Assembly: GCA_015066085.1 (NCBI GenBank)
Contig: SVPA01000005.1
Span: 1 to 64,000, forward strand
Origin: Oscillospiraceae bacterium
GTDB taxonomy: Bacteria > Bacillota > Clostridia > Oscillospirales > Acutalibacteraceae
DNA: 64,000 nt
Direction: 5' to 3'
This document shows positions 1 to 8,469 of the stretch, one piece after another. A program made the translations under genes and the position numbers. Within the stretch, counting starts at the first letter, position 1; each line of letters opens with the position of its first letter. The notes below the pieces were generated by a model. The model was given only the letters and a program-made list of their open reading frames with translations, ran no database searches and was not told the origin of the DNA.

Positions 1-106
1 TGCGACCTAAAACGGGCAGAATTTCGAGTGATTTTTGGTGCGGAAGAATCCGTCAGGCTAACGCCTACGGGTGATGACAAACCGAAAAGTGCCGAAAGAA
101 TGCCGT

Positions 107-140
107 TTTAGGCAGGTTCGGATTATTTGTGTTTGCTTAA
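107..140 (+). repeat. 34-nt inverted repeat, copy A (partner at 7364-7397)
   Basis: This stretch equals the reverse complement of 7364-7397 at 32 of 34 positions; the only differences are two adjacent bases (tg against cc, positions 128-129). The match stops sharply at both ends. It covers part of the 3' arm of the outer stem of the folded element and runs up to its terminator. Confidence 0.85.
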
Positions 141-180
141 CCGCCCAAGTGCTTAAAAAGTGCTTGGGCGGTATTATTTA
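141..180 (+). terminator. rho-independent terminator of the left-edge element
   Basis: A 9-bp GC-rich stem (141-149 with 163-171) with a 13-nt loop is followed by a T-rich tail (tattattta). Confidence 0.75.
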
Positions 181-236
181 TATATATAATATATATAATA
201 ATTAGTTAAAAAAGGGTTACAAACACTCCCGTAAGG

Positions 237-266
237 TTGACAAAACCGCTATTCTTTTGGTAAAAT
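237..266 (+). promoter_or_regulatory. sigma-A promoter for the yicC-remA-gmk-rpoZ-priA operon
   Basis: The -35 box TTGACA lies at 237-242, an 18-nt spacer follows, and the -10 box TAAAAT lies at 261-266, about 60 nt ahead of the yicC start. This is the only good promoter between the upstream terminator and yicC. Confidence 0.7.
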
Positions 267-327
267 ATAATGAATAAAATGGTTGGATAATGTCCTTTTG
301 GCGCTATACAACCTAAGAGGTGTTATC

Positions 328-1206
328 ATGGTAAGAAGTATGACAGGCTTCGGCAGAGGACAAGGCTTAGATGCAGGACTTGAATTTACGGTTGAACTCC
401 GTTCGGTCAATTCCCGTTACTTTGAGTTTAATTGCCGTTTGCCAAGAGGTTATCTGTTCCTTGAAGATAAACTTAAAAACTTTACTGCCGAGCAGGTGTC
501 ACGCGGTAAGGTTGAAATGTTTGTTTCAATCGATTCGGGTGCAAACGACGAAATAACCGTAGAACTTAATAAGCCTTATGCCGACGCTTATATTAAGGCT
601 TTAAAACAACTTTCAAAAGATTACAAAATTAAAGATAAATTATCCGCGAGTGATTTTGTCGGTAACGGCGAAATGTTCAGGGTAGTGAAAAATAAAATTG
701 ATGAAGACGCCGTGACTGCGGCTGTGCTTTCTGCCGCGAAAGAGGCGATAGACCGCTTTATTTCAATGCGTGAAACCGAGGGCCAAAAACTTGTTGAAGA
801 TGTCAAAAACCGTGTAGATATTATTCTTGAGAAGGTCGAATTTATTGAGAAAAAATCTCCCGAAACGGTTGAAGCCTACAGACAGAAACTTGAAGCAAAA
901 ATTAAAGATTTGCTTTCAAATTCTACCTTTGATGAGTCCCGTGTTATAACCGAAACGGCTATTTATGCCGACAAGGTTGCCGTTGCAGAAGAAACCGTAA
1001 GACTTAGAAGTCACATGTCGCAACTCTGCGATATGTTAAATAAAGGCGGAGCCGTTGGCAGAAAACTTGATTTTATTGTTCAGGAAATGAACAGAGAAAC
1101 CAACACAATCGGCTCTAAAGCCCAGAATATTGAAATTGCTCAGGCAGTTGTAGATATTAAGTCGGAAATTGAAAAAATAAGAGAACAAATTCAGAACATT
1201 GAATAG
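328..1206 (+). CDS. yicC: YicC family endoribonuclease-like protein
   Basis: A 292-residue protein with the family's diagnostic N-terminus ([10 protein letters not shown]) and the conserved C-terminal block around [14 protein letters not shown] plus NTIGSK. YicC proteins of this length are usual, and Escherichia coli YicC has been linked to RNA decay. An upstream in-frame ATG at 283 exists, but ATG 328 is preferred: it matches the family N-terminus and has an AAGAGG ribosome site. It heads the long operon and lies 11 nt before remA, the standard Firmicute order yicC-remA-gmk-rpoZ. The product is cytoplasmic. The exact substrate in Clostridia is not known to me. Confidence 0.9.
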   Translation: MVRSMTGFGRGQGLDAGLEFTVELRSVNSRYFEFNCRLPRGYLFLEDKLKNFTAEQVSRGKVEMFVSIDSGANDEITVELNKPYADAYIKALKQLSKDYKIKDKLSASDFVGNGEMFRVVKNKIDEDAVTAAVLSAAKEAIDRFISMRETEGQKLVEDVKNRVDIILEKVEFIEKKSPETVEAYRQKLEAKIKDLLSNSTFDESRVITETAIYADKVAVAEETVRLRSHMSQLCDMLNKGGAVGRKLDFIVQEMNRETNTIGSKAQNIEIAQAVVDIKSEIEKIREQIQNIE

Positions 1207-1217
1207 GGGAGAAAGAG

Positions 1218-1484
1218 ATGAAACTTATAAATATAGGCTTCGGTAATATGGTCTGTGCAAATCGTATTATTGCCATAGTAAGCCCCGAATCTGCTCCTAT
1301 CAAGCGTCTTGTTCAGGAATCAAAAGAAAAGGGAACTCTTATTGACGCTACCCACGGCAGAAGAACCCGTGCGGTAATCGTTACCGACAGCGACCTTGTG
1401 GTGCTGACCTACCTCTATCCCGAAACGGTTGCAAACCGTGTTGAAGAAGAGTTAGACGAAATCGGGGAGGAAGAAGATGAGTAA
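1218..1484 (+). CDS. remA: RemA/DUF370 family DNA-binding regulator
   Basis: An 88-residue protein of the RemA (YlzA, DUF370) family: the N-terminal block INIGFGNMV and the later [15 protein letters not shown] stretch are characteristic. In Bacillus subtilis RemA binds DNA and activates biofilm matrix and osmoprotection genes; whether this copy does so here is inference. A GGGGAGAAAG ribosome site lies just ahead of the ATG. The gene overlaps gmk by 8 nt, implying translational coupling. The acidic C-terminal tail ([12 protein letters not shown]) is longer than the roughly 80-residue core. Confidence 0.9.
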   Translation: MKLINIGFGNMVCANRIIAIVSPESAPIKRLVQESKEKGTLIDATHGRRTRAVIVTDSDLVVLTYLYPETVANRVEEELDEIGEEEDE

Positions 1485-2085
1485 GGGAAGACTTCTTATT
1501 GTGTCAGGTCCGTCAGGTTCCGGTAAAGATACAATACTTAAAAAGGCTTTTGAGCGTCTTGACGGTGTGAAGTTCTCAATATCCACTATCACAAGACCCA
1601 TGCGTCCGGGCGAGGTAGAGGGAGAAAAATATAACTTCGTTTCGGTCGAGTGCTTCGAAGAAATGATTAAAAAGGGTCAACTTCTGGAATATAATAATTA
1701 TATCGGCAATTACTACGGAACCCCCAAAGCCCCCGTCGAAAAGGTTATAAAAGAAGGCGGAGAAATTATTGTTGAGGTTGATGTTAACGGTCACAGGAAT
1801 ATTAAGAATATGATTGATTCGGCTGTGTCTATCTTTATTATGCCCCCCTCCTTTGAGGTGCTTAAACAGCGCCTGTCGGGAAGAGGAACCGACCCCGACG
1901 AAGTAATAAATAAGCGTATGGAGTCGGCTCTGGCGGAAATAGCCTGTGCTAAGGAATATGATTACATAGTTGTCAACGACAACTTGGAAGAGGCTGTTGA
2001 TGATTTTATAAATATTGTAAAATCTGACAGACTTTGTATAGAAAGACAAAATTATTTAGTTGATGAGGTGCTTAAAAAATGTTAA
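1477..2085 (+). CDS. gmk: guanylate kinase
   Basis: Converts GMP to GDP using ATP, at the exit of the guanine nucleotide pathway. The 202 residues carry the P-loop GPSGSGKDT near residues 9-17, the GMP-binding segment [12 protein letters not shown] (about 34-45) and the [14 protein letters not shown] segment (about 70-83). Position 16 of the P-loop is D instead of the usual S/T, as in several clostridial Gmk. The length is normal for the family. It overlaps remA upstream by 8 nt and rpoZ downstream by 7 nt, so all three are probably translated in a coupled way. Confidence 0.95.
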   Translation: MSKGRLLIVSGPSGSGKDTILKKAFERLDGVKFSISTITRPMRPGEVEGEKYNFVSVECFEEMIKKGQLLEYNNYIGNYYGTPKAPVEKVIKEGGEIIVEVDVNGHRNIKNMIDSAVSIFIMPPSFEVLKQRLSGRGTDPDEVINKRMESALAEIACAKEYDYIVVNDNLEEAVDDFINIVKSDRLCIERQNYLVDEVLKKC

Positions 2086-2258
2086 ATCCTGCAATTGGTA
2101 AACTTATAAATTCTTGCGATAACCGCTATAAACTTGTAAATCAAATCGCTAAAAAGGCTCGTGAAATTTCAAACGAGGCAGAGCAAAAGGGCGAAATCAT
2201 AATCGAAAAGCCCGTTACCATCGCAATCAATCAGATGGCTGAAAAGTCTGAAAAATAA
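2079..2258 (+). CDS. rpoZ: RNA polymerase omega subunit
   Basis: A short gene of 59 codons starting with ATG inside the last codons of gmk (7-nt overlap). The product begins [10 protein letters not shown] and continues with NRYKLVNQIAKKARE, the omega core that wraps the beta-prime C-terminal tail and helps RNA polymerase assembly. Its place directly after gmk is the conserved bacterial position. The length is slightly short but typical for Clostridia (60-75 residues). In many Firmicutes coaBC follows; here the next gene is priA, so coaBC has left this operon. Confidence 0.9.
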   Translation: MLNPAIGKLINSCDNRYKLVNQIAKKAREISNEAEQKGEIIIEKPVTIAINQMAEKSEK

Positions 2259-2288
2259 TTTTAAAAGGGTTGAAAGGAGAGGAAGAGA

Positions 2289-4697
2289 ATGCTCATAGCC
2301 GAAATAATTTTAGAGCAAACCGCCTTTTCCTACGATAAACCTTACAGTTACGCTATTCCGGATAGTTTAAAAGAATGTTTAAAACCCGGTTGCCGTGTGG
2401 TAGTTCCTTTCGGAAAGGGAAACACTCGCCGTCAGGGAATGGTGCTGGAAGTAAAAGATGTACAAACCGATATTATGTACAAAGAGGTTGAGCGTCTGCT
2501 TGACGACAGCCCCATACTGACTGAAGAAATGCTCGAACTTTGTTCCTTTATGCACGAGCGCTGTTTCTGCACCTATTTTGATGCGGTAAAGGCTGTTCTT
2601 CCAATCGGAATGAGTTTTAATGTTAGGGAAATTTTTTCTCTTGGCGAAACCCCGTTTCCCTGTCAGTACGGGTTTCTTGAAGAGTTTTTCCGCCTAAACG
2701 AAACGGCAACCCGAGCAAAACTTCTTGAAACCTTTGACACTCTTTCAGACAAAAAACTATCCTCGCTGGTTAAAAACGGCTGTCTTGTTAAAGACTCTCT
2801 GGCCGTTCGTAAAATGGGGGAGGCAACGCTCAAAACCGTAAGGCTTAAAGCCTTGCCCGAAGAAATTCAAAATTTAAAACTTACTCCCCGTCAAAAAGAA
2901 ATTATAGGTCTGCTTGAAGAATTGGGAGCCGTTTCCCTAAAGGAAATCTCTTACTTTACGGGGGCTTCTTCTTCGGTTGTAAGTACCCTTGCCAAAAAGG
3001 GAATTGTCGAAATTTTCAGCAAAGAAATTTACCGTTCGCCAATTAAAGATATAACCCCTAAAGCAGATGAAATTACTCTTACCGGTGAGCAAAATGATGC
3101 TTACAGTAAACTGCTTGAACTCTATTCTTCAGATAAGGGCGAAGCCGCTCTGCTTTACGGTGTTACAGGAAGCGGAAAAACAAGCGTTTTTCTAAAAATG
3201 GTCGACCGAGTAGTTGCCGAGAATAAGGGTGCAATAATAATGGTCCCCGAAATTTCTCTGACTCCCCAAACAGTAGCCATTTTTGGCAACCGTTACGGCA
3301 AAAAGGTTGCTCTTTTTCATTCTGCTATGTCGCTCGGACAGCGAATGGATGAGTGGAGAAGGGTAAAAAACGGAGAAGCCTGTGTTGCAATCGGAACCCG
3401 TTCAGCAGTTTTTGCCCCCGTGAAAAATCTTTCTCTTATAATTATTGACGAAGAGCAGGAACATACTTATAAATCCGAAAAATCTCCTCGTTTTCACGCA
3501 AGAGATGTTGCTAAATTCCGTGTGGCTTATAATAATGCCCTTTTAGTAATGGCTTCTGCCACCCCTTCGCTTGAAAGTTATACCGCCGCTAAACTCGGTA
3601 AATATACCCTCTGCACCATACCTAACCGCTTTGGAAACGCAAAACTTCCAAAGGTTAAAACGGTTGATATGAGACAGGAACTTCGTCAGGGAAATTCGGG
3701 TCCGCTTTCAAATGACCTAAAACTTGCTATTAACGATGCTTTGCAGAAAGGCAAGCAGGCAATCGTTCTTCTTAACCGCCGAGGACATAACACCTATATT
3801 TCCTGTCCAACCTGCGGATATGTCGCAACCTGTCCTAACTGCAGTGTTTCTATGACCTTCCATTCGGCGAATAACCGACTTATGTGTCACTACTGCGGAT
3901 ATAGTGAGTCTGCGGTAAAAAAATGTCCCGTCTGTGTGGACTCGAATTTAAGGTTTATGGGAGTAGGAACCCAAAAACTCCACGAAGAACTTAAAGCCAC
4001 TTTCCCCGACGCTTCGGTTCTGCGTATGGACGCCGACAGCACCTCGTCGAAAGATTCTTATAATGACTATTTAAACGACTTTGCGTCGGGTAAATATAAC
4101 ATAATGCTTGGAACTCAAATGGTTGCCAAGGGACTTAATTTCCCGAATGTAACCGTTGTCGGCGTAATCGGTGCCGACAGTGCCGCAAACAGTAGTGACT
4201 ACCGCAGTTTCGAGCGTTCCTTCTCTCTTCTCACCCAAGTCTTTGGCAGAGCGGGAAGAGGGGAAGATGAAGGGGTCGCTATAATTCAGACTACCGACCC
4301 CGAAAGCAACCTTATACGCCTTGCCGCACAGCAGGATTATGATTCTTTTTACAGTCAGGAACTTGCCGTGCGTAAAATGATGACCTATCCGCCCTATTGT
4401 GATATTGCCCAGATAGTTGTTTCTTCTTCGTTTAAGGAACTTGCTGAAAACACCGCATCAGAGGTTTTCAGAGTAGTTACGGAACAACTAAAAGAGGGAT
4501 ATTCCGATATTAAGTTGAGAATTCTCGGGCCCTCTCCTGCAGCAACCCCAAAGGTCAACAATAAATACCGCTACCGCCTTATAATTAAAGCAAAAAACAA
4601 TAAACGCTTTAGGGAGTTAATCCGAAAAGCAACCTCGGTAAAATGTGAAAAAGATACCGTAGTTTCGGTTGATATAAATCCCGAAACAATAATATAA
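2289..4697 (+). CDS. priA: primosomal replication-restart helicase PriA
   Basis: An 802-residue PriA that loads the replicative helicase at stalled forks. Seen in order: N-terminal 3'-DNA-binding domain (about 1-100); winged-helix-like region; helicase domain with Walker A GVTGSGKTS near 290; Walker B IIDEEQEHTYKSEKSPRFHAR, where the usual DEEHE is DEEQE; two zinc-binding Cys clusters from about residue 505 to 546 (CPTC, CPNC, CHYC, CPVC); and the C-terminal helicase motifs with GRAGR near 655. A strong GAAAGGAGAGGAAGAG ribosome site precedes the ATG. It is followed 16 nt later by def. DnaB, its downstream partner, is encoded at 22513. Confidence 0.95.
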   Translation: MLIAEIILEQTAFSYDKPYSYAIPDSLKECLKPGCRVVVPFGKGNTRRQGMVLEVKDVQTDIMYKEVERLLDDSPILTEEMLELCSFMHERCFCTYFDAVKAVLPIGMSFNVREIFSLGETPFPCQYGFLEEFFRLNETATRAKLLETFDTLSDKKLSSLVKNGCLVKDSLAVRKMGEATLKTVRLKALPEEIQNLKLTPRQKEIIGLLEELGAVSLKEISYFTGASSSVVSTLAKKGIVEIFSKEIYRSPIKDITPKADEITLTGEQNDAYSKLLELYSSDKGEAALLYGVTGSGKTSVFLKMVDRVVAENKGAIIMVPEISLTPQTVAIFGNRYGKKVALFHSAMSLGQRMDEWRRVKNGEACVAIGTRSAVFAPVKNLSLIIIDEEQEHTYKSEKSPRFHARDVAKFRVAYNNALLVMASATPSLESYTAAKLGKYTLCTIPNRFGNAKLPKVKTVDMRQELRQGNSGPLSNDLKLAINDALQKGKQAIVLLNRRGHNTYISCPTCGYVATCPNCSVSMTFHSANNRLMCHYCGYSESAVKKCPVCVDSNLRFMGVGTQKLHEELKATFPDASVLRMDADSTSSKDSYNDYLNDFASGKYNIMLGTQMVAKGLNFPNVTVVGVIGADSAANSSDYRSFERSFSLLTQVFGRAGRGEDEGVAIIQTTDPESNLIRLAAQQDYDSFYSQELAVRKMMTYPPYCDIAQIVVSSSFKELAENTASEVFRVVTEQLKEGYSDIKLRILGPSPAATPKVNNKYRYRLIIKAKNNKRFRELIRKATSVKCEKDTVVSVDINPETII

Positions 4698-4713
4698 AAG
4701 GAAAAGTGATAAA

Positions 4714-5154
4714 ATGGCAATTCGCAATATTGTAAAAGACGGCGATGAAATTTTAAGAAAAACCTGCCGAACTCAAATGACCTTTGATGACAGACTTGCT
4801 ACAGTTTTAGATGATATGATTGAAACTATGTACGCTGCCGACGGTGTAGGTCTTGCCGCCCCACAGGTTGGAATTCTTCGCAGATACTGTGTTATAGATA
4901 TCGGAAACGGGGTCATTGAACTTGTGAACCCCGTAATTGAAGAAACCGAAGGGGAGCAGATTGAACAGGAAGGCTGTCTTTCTTATCCCGGAGAATACGG
5001 AGATACCCGCCGTCCCCAAAAGGTAACGGTCAGAGCCCAGGACAGAACAGGAAAAAGTTTCACCGTTACGGGCGAAGGGCTAATGGCTCGTGCCCTTTGT
5101 CACGAAATTGACCATCTTGACGGAGTAATTTTTAAAGACCGTCTTGTAAAATAA
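4714..5154 (+). CDS. def: peptide deformylase
   Basis: Removes the formyl group from nascent peptides. All three metal-site motifs are present in the 146 residues: GVGLAAPQVG (about 43-52), EGCLSYPGEYG (about 87-97, metal-binding Cys) and HEIDH (about 129-133, HEXXH). The protein is a compact type-I-like deformylase, somewhat shorter than Bacillus Def. It sits directly before fmt, the enzyme that adds the same formyl group, with a 16-nt gap, the classical def-fmt pair. Confidence 0.95.
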   Translation: MAIRNIVKDGDEILRKTCRTQMTFDDRLATVLDDMIETMYAADGVGLAAPQVGILRRYCVIDIGNGVIELVNPVIEETEGEQIEQEGCLSYPGEYGDTRRPQKVTVRAQDRTGKSFTVTGEGLMARALCHEIDHLDGVIFKDRLVK

Positions 5155-5170
5155 TCATTCGGAGTTTTTT

Positions 5171-6103
5171 ATGAAGATTGTTTTTATGGGAACACCCGAA
5201 TTTGCCGTTCCTACCCTTGAAACCCTTGTCCGCTTGGAACATAATGTGGTTGGCGTTTATACCCAACCCGATAAAGCCGTGGGCAGAAAACAGATAATGA
5301 CGCCTCCGCCCGTAAAGGTTTGCGCAGAAAAGTTTGGAATCCCGGTTTTTCAGCCCGCAAGTCTTAAAGGTCAAGAGGAAGAGCAGAATATAAGAAACCT
5401 CTCGCCCGATATTATCGTCACGGTTGCCTATGGTAAAATTCTGCCCGAGTCTATACTTTGTATTCCAAAGTACGGCTCTGTAAACGGACATGCTTCTTTG
5501 CTTCCCCGTCATAGAGGGGCTTCTCCTATCCAGTGGTCTATCGTTTCGGGTGATAAAGTTACGGGAATTACAACAATGTATATGGAAAAAGGGCTCGATA
5601 CGGGAGATATGCTCCTTAAAGCCCAAACCGAAATCGGTAAAGATGAAACGGCGGGCGAACTTCATGACCGCCTTTCGGTAATGTGTGCCTCCCTTATGGG
5701 TAAAACCCTTGAAAAACTTGAAAAAGGCGAAATAGTTCCCGAAAAACAAGACGATAGTCTTTCAACCTATGCCCCAATAATTACAAGAGAAATGGGTAAA
5801 CTTGATTTTAATAAACCCGCCGAAGAAATAGTTAATTTGATAAGAGGTTTTAACCCTTGGCCCGCCGCTTATTTTATGCTTAACTCAAAGCGTGTTAAGG
5901 TCTTTTCGGCTAAGGTTTCGTCAAAGACCGATAAAGCCCCCGCTACCGTAATCAAATCTGACGGAGAACTTGTTATCGCTTGTGCTGACAATACTTCGAT
6001 TTCCCTCGTCGAAATTCAGCCCGAGGGCTCAAAAAGAATGTCGGCAAAGGATTATCTGGTCGGTCATAAAATTCCCGTAGGCAGTGTGCTTTTCTGTGAG
6101 TAG
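5171..6103 (+). CDS. fmt: methionyl-tRNA formyltransferase
   Basis: Transfers a formyl group from 10-formyl-tetrahydrofolate to initiator Met-tRNA. The 310-residue protein has the N-terminal KIVFMGTPEFAVPTLE block, the catalytic segment NGHASLLPRHRGASPIQW (about 109-126; Asn, His and SLLP), and the conserved Asp in EKGLDTGDML. The C-terminal OB-like tRNA-binding domain includes IRGFNPWPAAY. Note NGHASLLP where most homologues have NxHxSLLP. It overlaps rsmB by a few bases, so the two are translationally coupled. Confidence 0.95.
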   Translation: MKIVFMGTPEFAVPTLETLVRLEHNVVGVYTQPDKAVGRKQIMTPPPVKVCAEKFGIPVFQPASLKGQEEEQNIRNLSPDIIVTVAYGKILPESILCIPKYGSVNGHASLLPRHRGASPIQWSIVSGDKVTGITTMYMEKGLDTGDMLLKAQTEIGKDETAGELHDRLSVMCASLMGKTLEKLEKGEIVPEKQDDSLSTYAPIITREMGKLDFNKPAEEIVNLIRGFNPWPAAYFMLNSKRVKVFSAKVSSKTDKAPATVIKSDGELVIACADNTSISLVEIQPEGSKRMSAKDYLVGHKIPVGSVLFCE

Positions 6104-7367
6104 TTTAAATAGTCCCCGTCAAATAGCCGTAGAGGGTCTTATTAAGGTTACACAAAGCGGCGGATACTCAAATCTTGTTCTAAATGCTCTTCTTGAAGAA
6201 AGCAATCTTAAAAATGAGGACAAATCTTTCTGTACCGCAATTTTTTACGGAACTCTTGACCGAATGGTTACCGTAGATTATTACCTTAAAAAACTTATCA
6301 AAACTCCGCTTAAAAAAGTTAAACCCTATACTCTTGCGGTTTTAAGAACGGCGGTTTATCAGATAAAATATATGTCTAAGGTTCCCGTTTCTGCGGCAGT
6401 AAATGAAGCGGTAAAACTAGTTAAAAACTCAAACGAGTCTTTTAACGCTTCCTTTGTAAATGCCGTGTTGCGAAACCTTGCCAGAACCGAAATCCCTTTG
6501 CCAAACGGTAACAGTATTTATGATATTTCGGTAACCTATTCCTGTCCAAATTGGATAGTTTCGGTTTTGGTAGAGGACTATGGCGTTGAATTTACCAAGG
6601 ATTTTCTAAATAATGCAATAAATCCTCCACCGCTTTTTGCAAGGGTAAATACCCTTAAAGTAACTGCCGAAGAACTCTCAAAAGTTTTAAAGGAAGAAGA
6701 TGTTTCGGCGAAAATTCTTTCCGATACTGCTTTACTCCTTAACGCTTCTTCGCCTCAAAACACAAACGCCTATAAAAACGGACTTTTCTTTATTCAGGAC
6801 CTCTCTTGCCAAAAGGCAATAGAAATGTTGGATATAAAAGAAGATTCTTTAGTGCTTGACCTTTGTGCAGCCCCCGGAGGCAAAAGTTTCAGCGCCGCTA
6901 TGAAAGCGCCAAAGGGACGGGTCGTCGCCTGTGACCTTTATGAGCAACGCGCGTCGCTTATAAAAAAGGGCGCTAAAAGGCTTGGGGCTGAAAATATTGA
7001 GGTTTATACCGCCGATGCTACCGAATTTAAAGAGGAACTTGGTCTTTTTGACAGAATCATCTGCGATGTTCCTTGTTCGGGCCTTGGTGTAATACGAAGA
7101 AAACCTGATATTAAATATAAACAAGAAAACTCCTTTGAAGAACTTGCCAAACTTCAGCAAAAAATTCTAAACAACGCTTCTCGCTATCTTAAAAAAGGCG
7201 GAAAATTGCTCTATTCAACCTGCACTCTAAATAAAAAAGAGAACGGCAAAAATGTTGAAATTTTCCTTAAAAACAACCCTAAGTTTAGTCTTGTCAGCGA
7301 GAAAACGTTCTCTTACCAAACCGAAAATTCCGACGGTTTCTATGCCGCTGTAATTCAAAAAAATTAA
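6096..7367 (+). CDS. rsmB: 16S rRNA (cytosine-967-C5) methyltransferase RsmB
   Basis: Methylates C967 of 16S rRNA with SAM. I place the start at GTG 6096, overlapping the fmt stop (TAG 6101-6103), giving 423 residues; an in-frame GTG at 6084 would add four. The N-terminal NusB-like RNA-binding domain spans about 1-130. The methyltransferase domain has the SAM loop DLCAAPGGKS (about 252-261), the catalytic DVPCSG (about 324-329) and the second Cys in STCTLN (about 373-378). The stop codon lies inside the 34-nt sequence repeated in inverted form at 107-140. Confidence 0.93.
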   Translation: MSSLNSPRQIAVEGLIKVTQSGGYSNLVLNALLEESNLKNEDKSFCTAIFYGTLDRMVTVDYYLKKLIKTPLKKVKPYTLAVLRTAVYQIKYMSKVPVSAAVNEAVKLVKNSNESFNASFVNAVLRNLARTEIPLPNGNSIYDISVTYSCPNWIVSVLVEDYGVEFTKDFLNNAINPPPLFARVNTLKVTAEELSKVLKEEDVSAKILSDTALLLNASSPQNTNAYKNGLFFIQDLSCQKAIEMLDIKEDSLVLDLCAAPGGKSFSAAMKAPKGRVVACDLYEQRASLIKKGAKRLGAENIEVYTADATEFKEELGLFDRIICDVPCSGLGVIRRKPDIKYKQENSFEELAKLQQKILNNASRYLKKGGKLLYSTCTLNKKENGKNVEIFLKNNPKFSLVSEKTFSYQTENSDGFYAAVIQKN

Positions 7368-7397
7368 GCAAACAGGAATAATCCGAACCTGCCTAAA
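7364..7397 (-). repeat. 34-nt inverted repeat, copy B, in the rsmB-rlmN junction
   Basis: The minus-strand reading equals 107-140 at 32 of 34 positions. It covers the rsmB stop codon and ends 3 nt before the GAGGTG ribosome site (7400-7405) of rlmN. The left-edge RNA would therefore be antisense to this mRNA junction. Confidence 0.85.
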
Positions 7398-7410
7398 GCG
7401 AGGTGTAAAA

Positions 7411-8469
7411 TTGCAACTAAAAGATATACGTTCCCTCTCTAAAGAGGAACTTGTTGCCGACTTTTTAGAACTTGGCGAAAAAAAGTTTCGCGCCGAACAG
7501 GTTTATAAATGGGTTGCTTCAGGCTGCGAAGATTTTAGCGAAATGACAAACATTTCTAAAGAACTTCGCGAAAAACTTTCGGCTATATATTTTATTCCAA
7601 CCGTTAAAATCGTTAAGAAACTTGTTTCTAAATTAGATGAAACAGTTAAGTATCTCTACGAACTATACGATGGTGAGCGAATCGAATCGGTTTTAATGAA
7701 ATATAATCACGGCTATACCGTTTGTATTTCTACTCAGGTTGGCTGCCGAATGGGTTGCAGTTTCTGTGCCTCGGGAATTGAGGGACTGTTCAGAAATCTT
7801 TATCCGTCGGAAATGTTGGCTCAGGTAATGAAGGCCGGAACGGATAATGGTATAAGAGTTTCCAATATTGTGCTTATGGGAATGGGAGAACCGCTTGATA
7901 ATTTCGATAATGTCAAGAAGTTCCTTGAACTGGTTTCCGACCCTGACGGACTCGGTATCGGCTACCGTCACATTTCGCTTTCAACTTCGGGCGTGGTTCC
8001 TGGTATATATAAACTCGGAGAATTAAATCTGCCAATAACCCTTTCAATTTCTTTACACGCCCCGTTTGATGATATCCGAAGTGATATGATGAAGGTCAAC
8101 CGCCGATGGAATATCAGCGAACTTATAAATGCGTGTAAAGACTATCAAAAGATTACCGGACGCCGAATCTCTTTTGAATACGCAATGATAAAAGGGAAAA
8201 ATGATACAGACGCTTGCGCTCAAAGGTTAGCCGAAATACTAAAGGGTGTAATGTGCCACGTTAACTTAATTCCCGTAAATCCTGTTAAGGAAAATGACTA
8301 TGTTAAATCAGACCAAAAGGCAATCAGGCAGTTTGCCGAGAAACTAAACGGTCTTGGTATAAATACAACGGTGAGAAGAACCCTTGGAGGAGATATAGAC
8401 GCCTCTTGCGGACAACTCCGCCGAAAATATGAAAACAAAGGAGGGGAAAGGTATGAAGATTTACAGTAA
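7411..8469 (+). CDS. rlmN: dual-specificity 23S rRNA/tRNA adenine-C2 methyltransferase RlmN
   Basis: A radical-SAM methylase that makes m2A2503 in 23S rRNA and m2A37 in some tRNAs. The 352-residue protein has the iron-sulfur motif CRMGCSFC (about 112-119), GMGEPLDNF (about 155-163), the LSISLHAPFDDIR stretch, and the mechanistic C-terminal Cys in GGDIDASCGQLRRKY. The start is TTG at 7411, 5 nt after a GAGGTG ribosome site; no ATG fits better. The C-terminal end overlaps the following phosphatase gene by 17 nt. The leader carries the 34-nt repeat, a possible control point. Confidence 0.95.
   Translation: MQLKDIRSLSKEELVADFLELGEKKFRAEQVYKWVASGCEDFSEMTNISKELREKLSAIYFIPTVKIVKKLVSKLDETVKYLYELYDGERIESVLMKYNHGYTVCISTQVGCRMGCSFCASGIEGLFRNLYPSEMLAQVMKAGTDNGIRVSNIVLMGMGEPLDNFDNVKKFLELVSDPDGLGIGYRHISLSTSGVVPGIYKLGELNLPITLSISLHAPFDDIRSDMMKVNRRWNISELINACKDYQKITGRRISFEYAMIKGKNDTDACAQRLAEILKGVMCHVNLIPVNPVKENDYVKSDQKAIRQFAEKLNGLGINTTVRRTLGGDIDASCGQLRRKYENKGGERYEDLQ

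Larger units (their letters stand above)
1..180 (+). ncRNA. candidate structured small RNA or folded repeat, 5' end outside window
   Basis: The first 112 bases fold into nested stems. Bases 6-15 pair perfectly with 103-112 (10 bp). Bases 32-39 pair with 81-88 (8 bp, one G-U). Bases 50-58 pair with 63-70 with one bulge and a 4-nt loop. A single-stranded stretch (113-140) then leads into a rho-independent terminator at 141-171. Bases 107-140 are antisense to the rsmB-rlmN junction. Frame 1 is also open from the window edge to a TAG at 109-111, so the tail of a protein gene cannot be excluded, but the 36 residues are not recognisable and the nested pairing argues for RNA or a palindromic repeat. 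I do not recognise an Rfam family. The 5' end and promoter lie left of the window. Confidence 0.4.

Noticed and set aside
1..111. Frame open from the left edge to TAG 109-111, possible end of a protein gene
   Set aside because: The residues are not recognisable and the same bases form three nested perfect or near-perfect stems; kept as RNA/repeat, with the coding option mentioned.
1..115. RNase P RNA, tmRNA or 6S RNA as the left-edge element
   Set aside because: The conserved core motifs of those RNAs are not present in the visible part.
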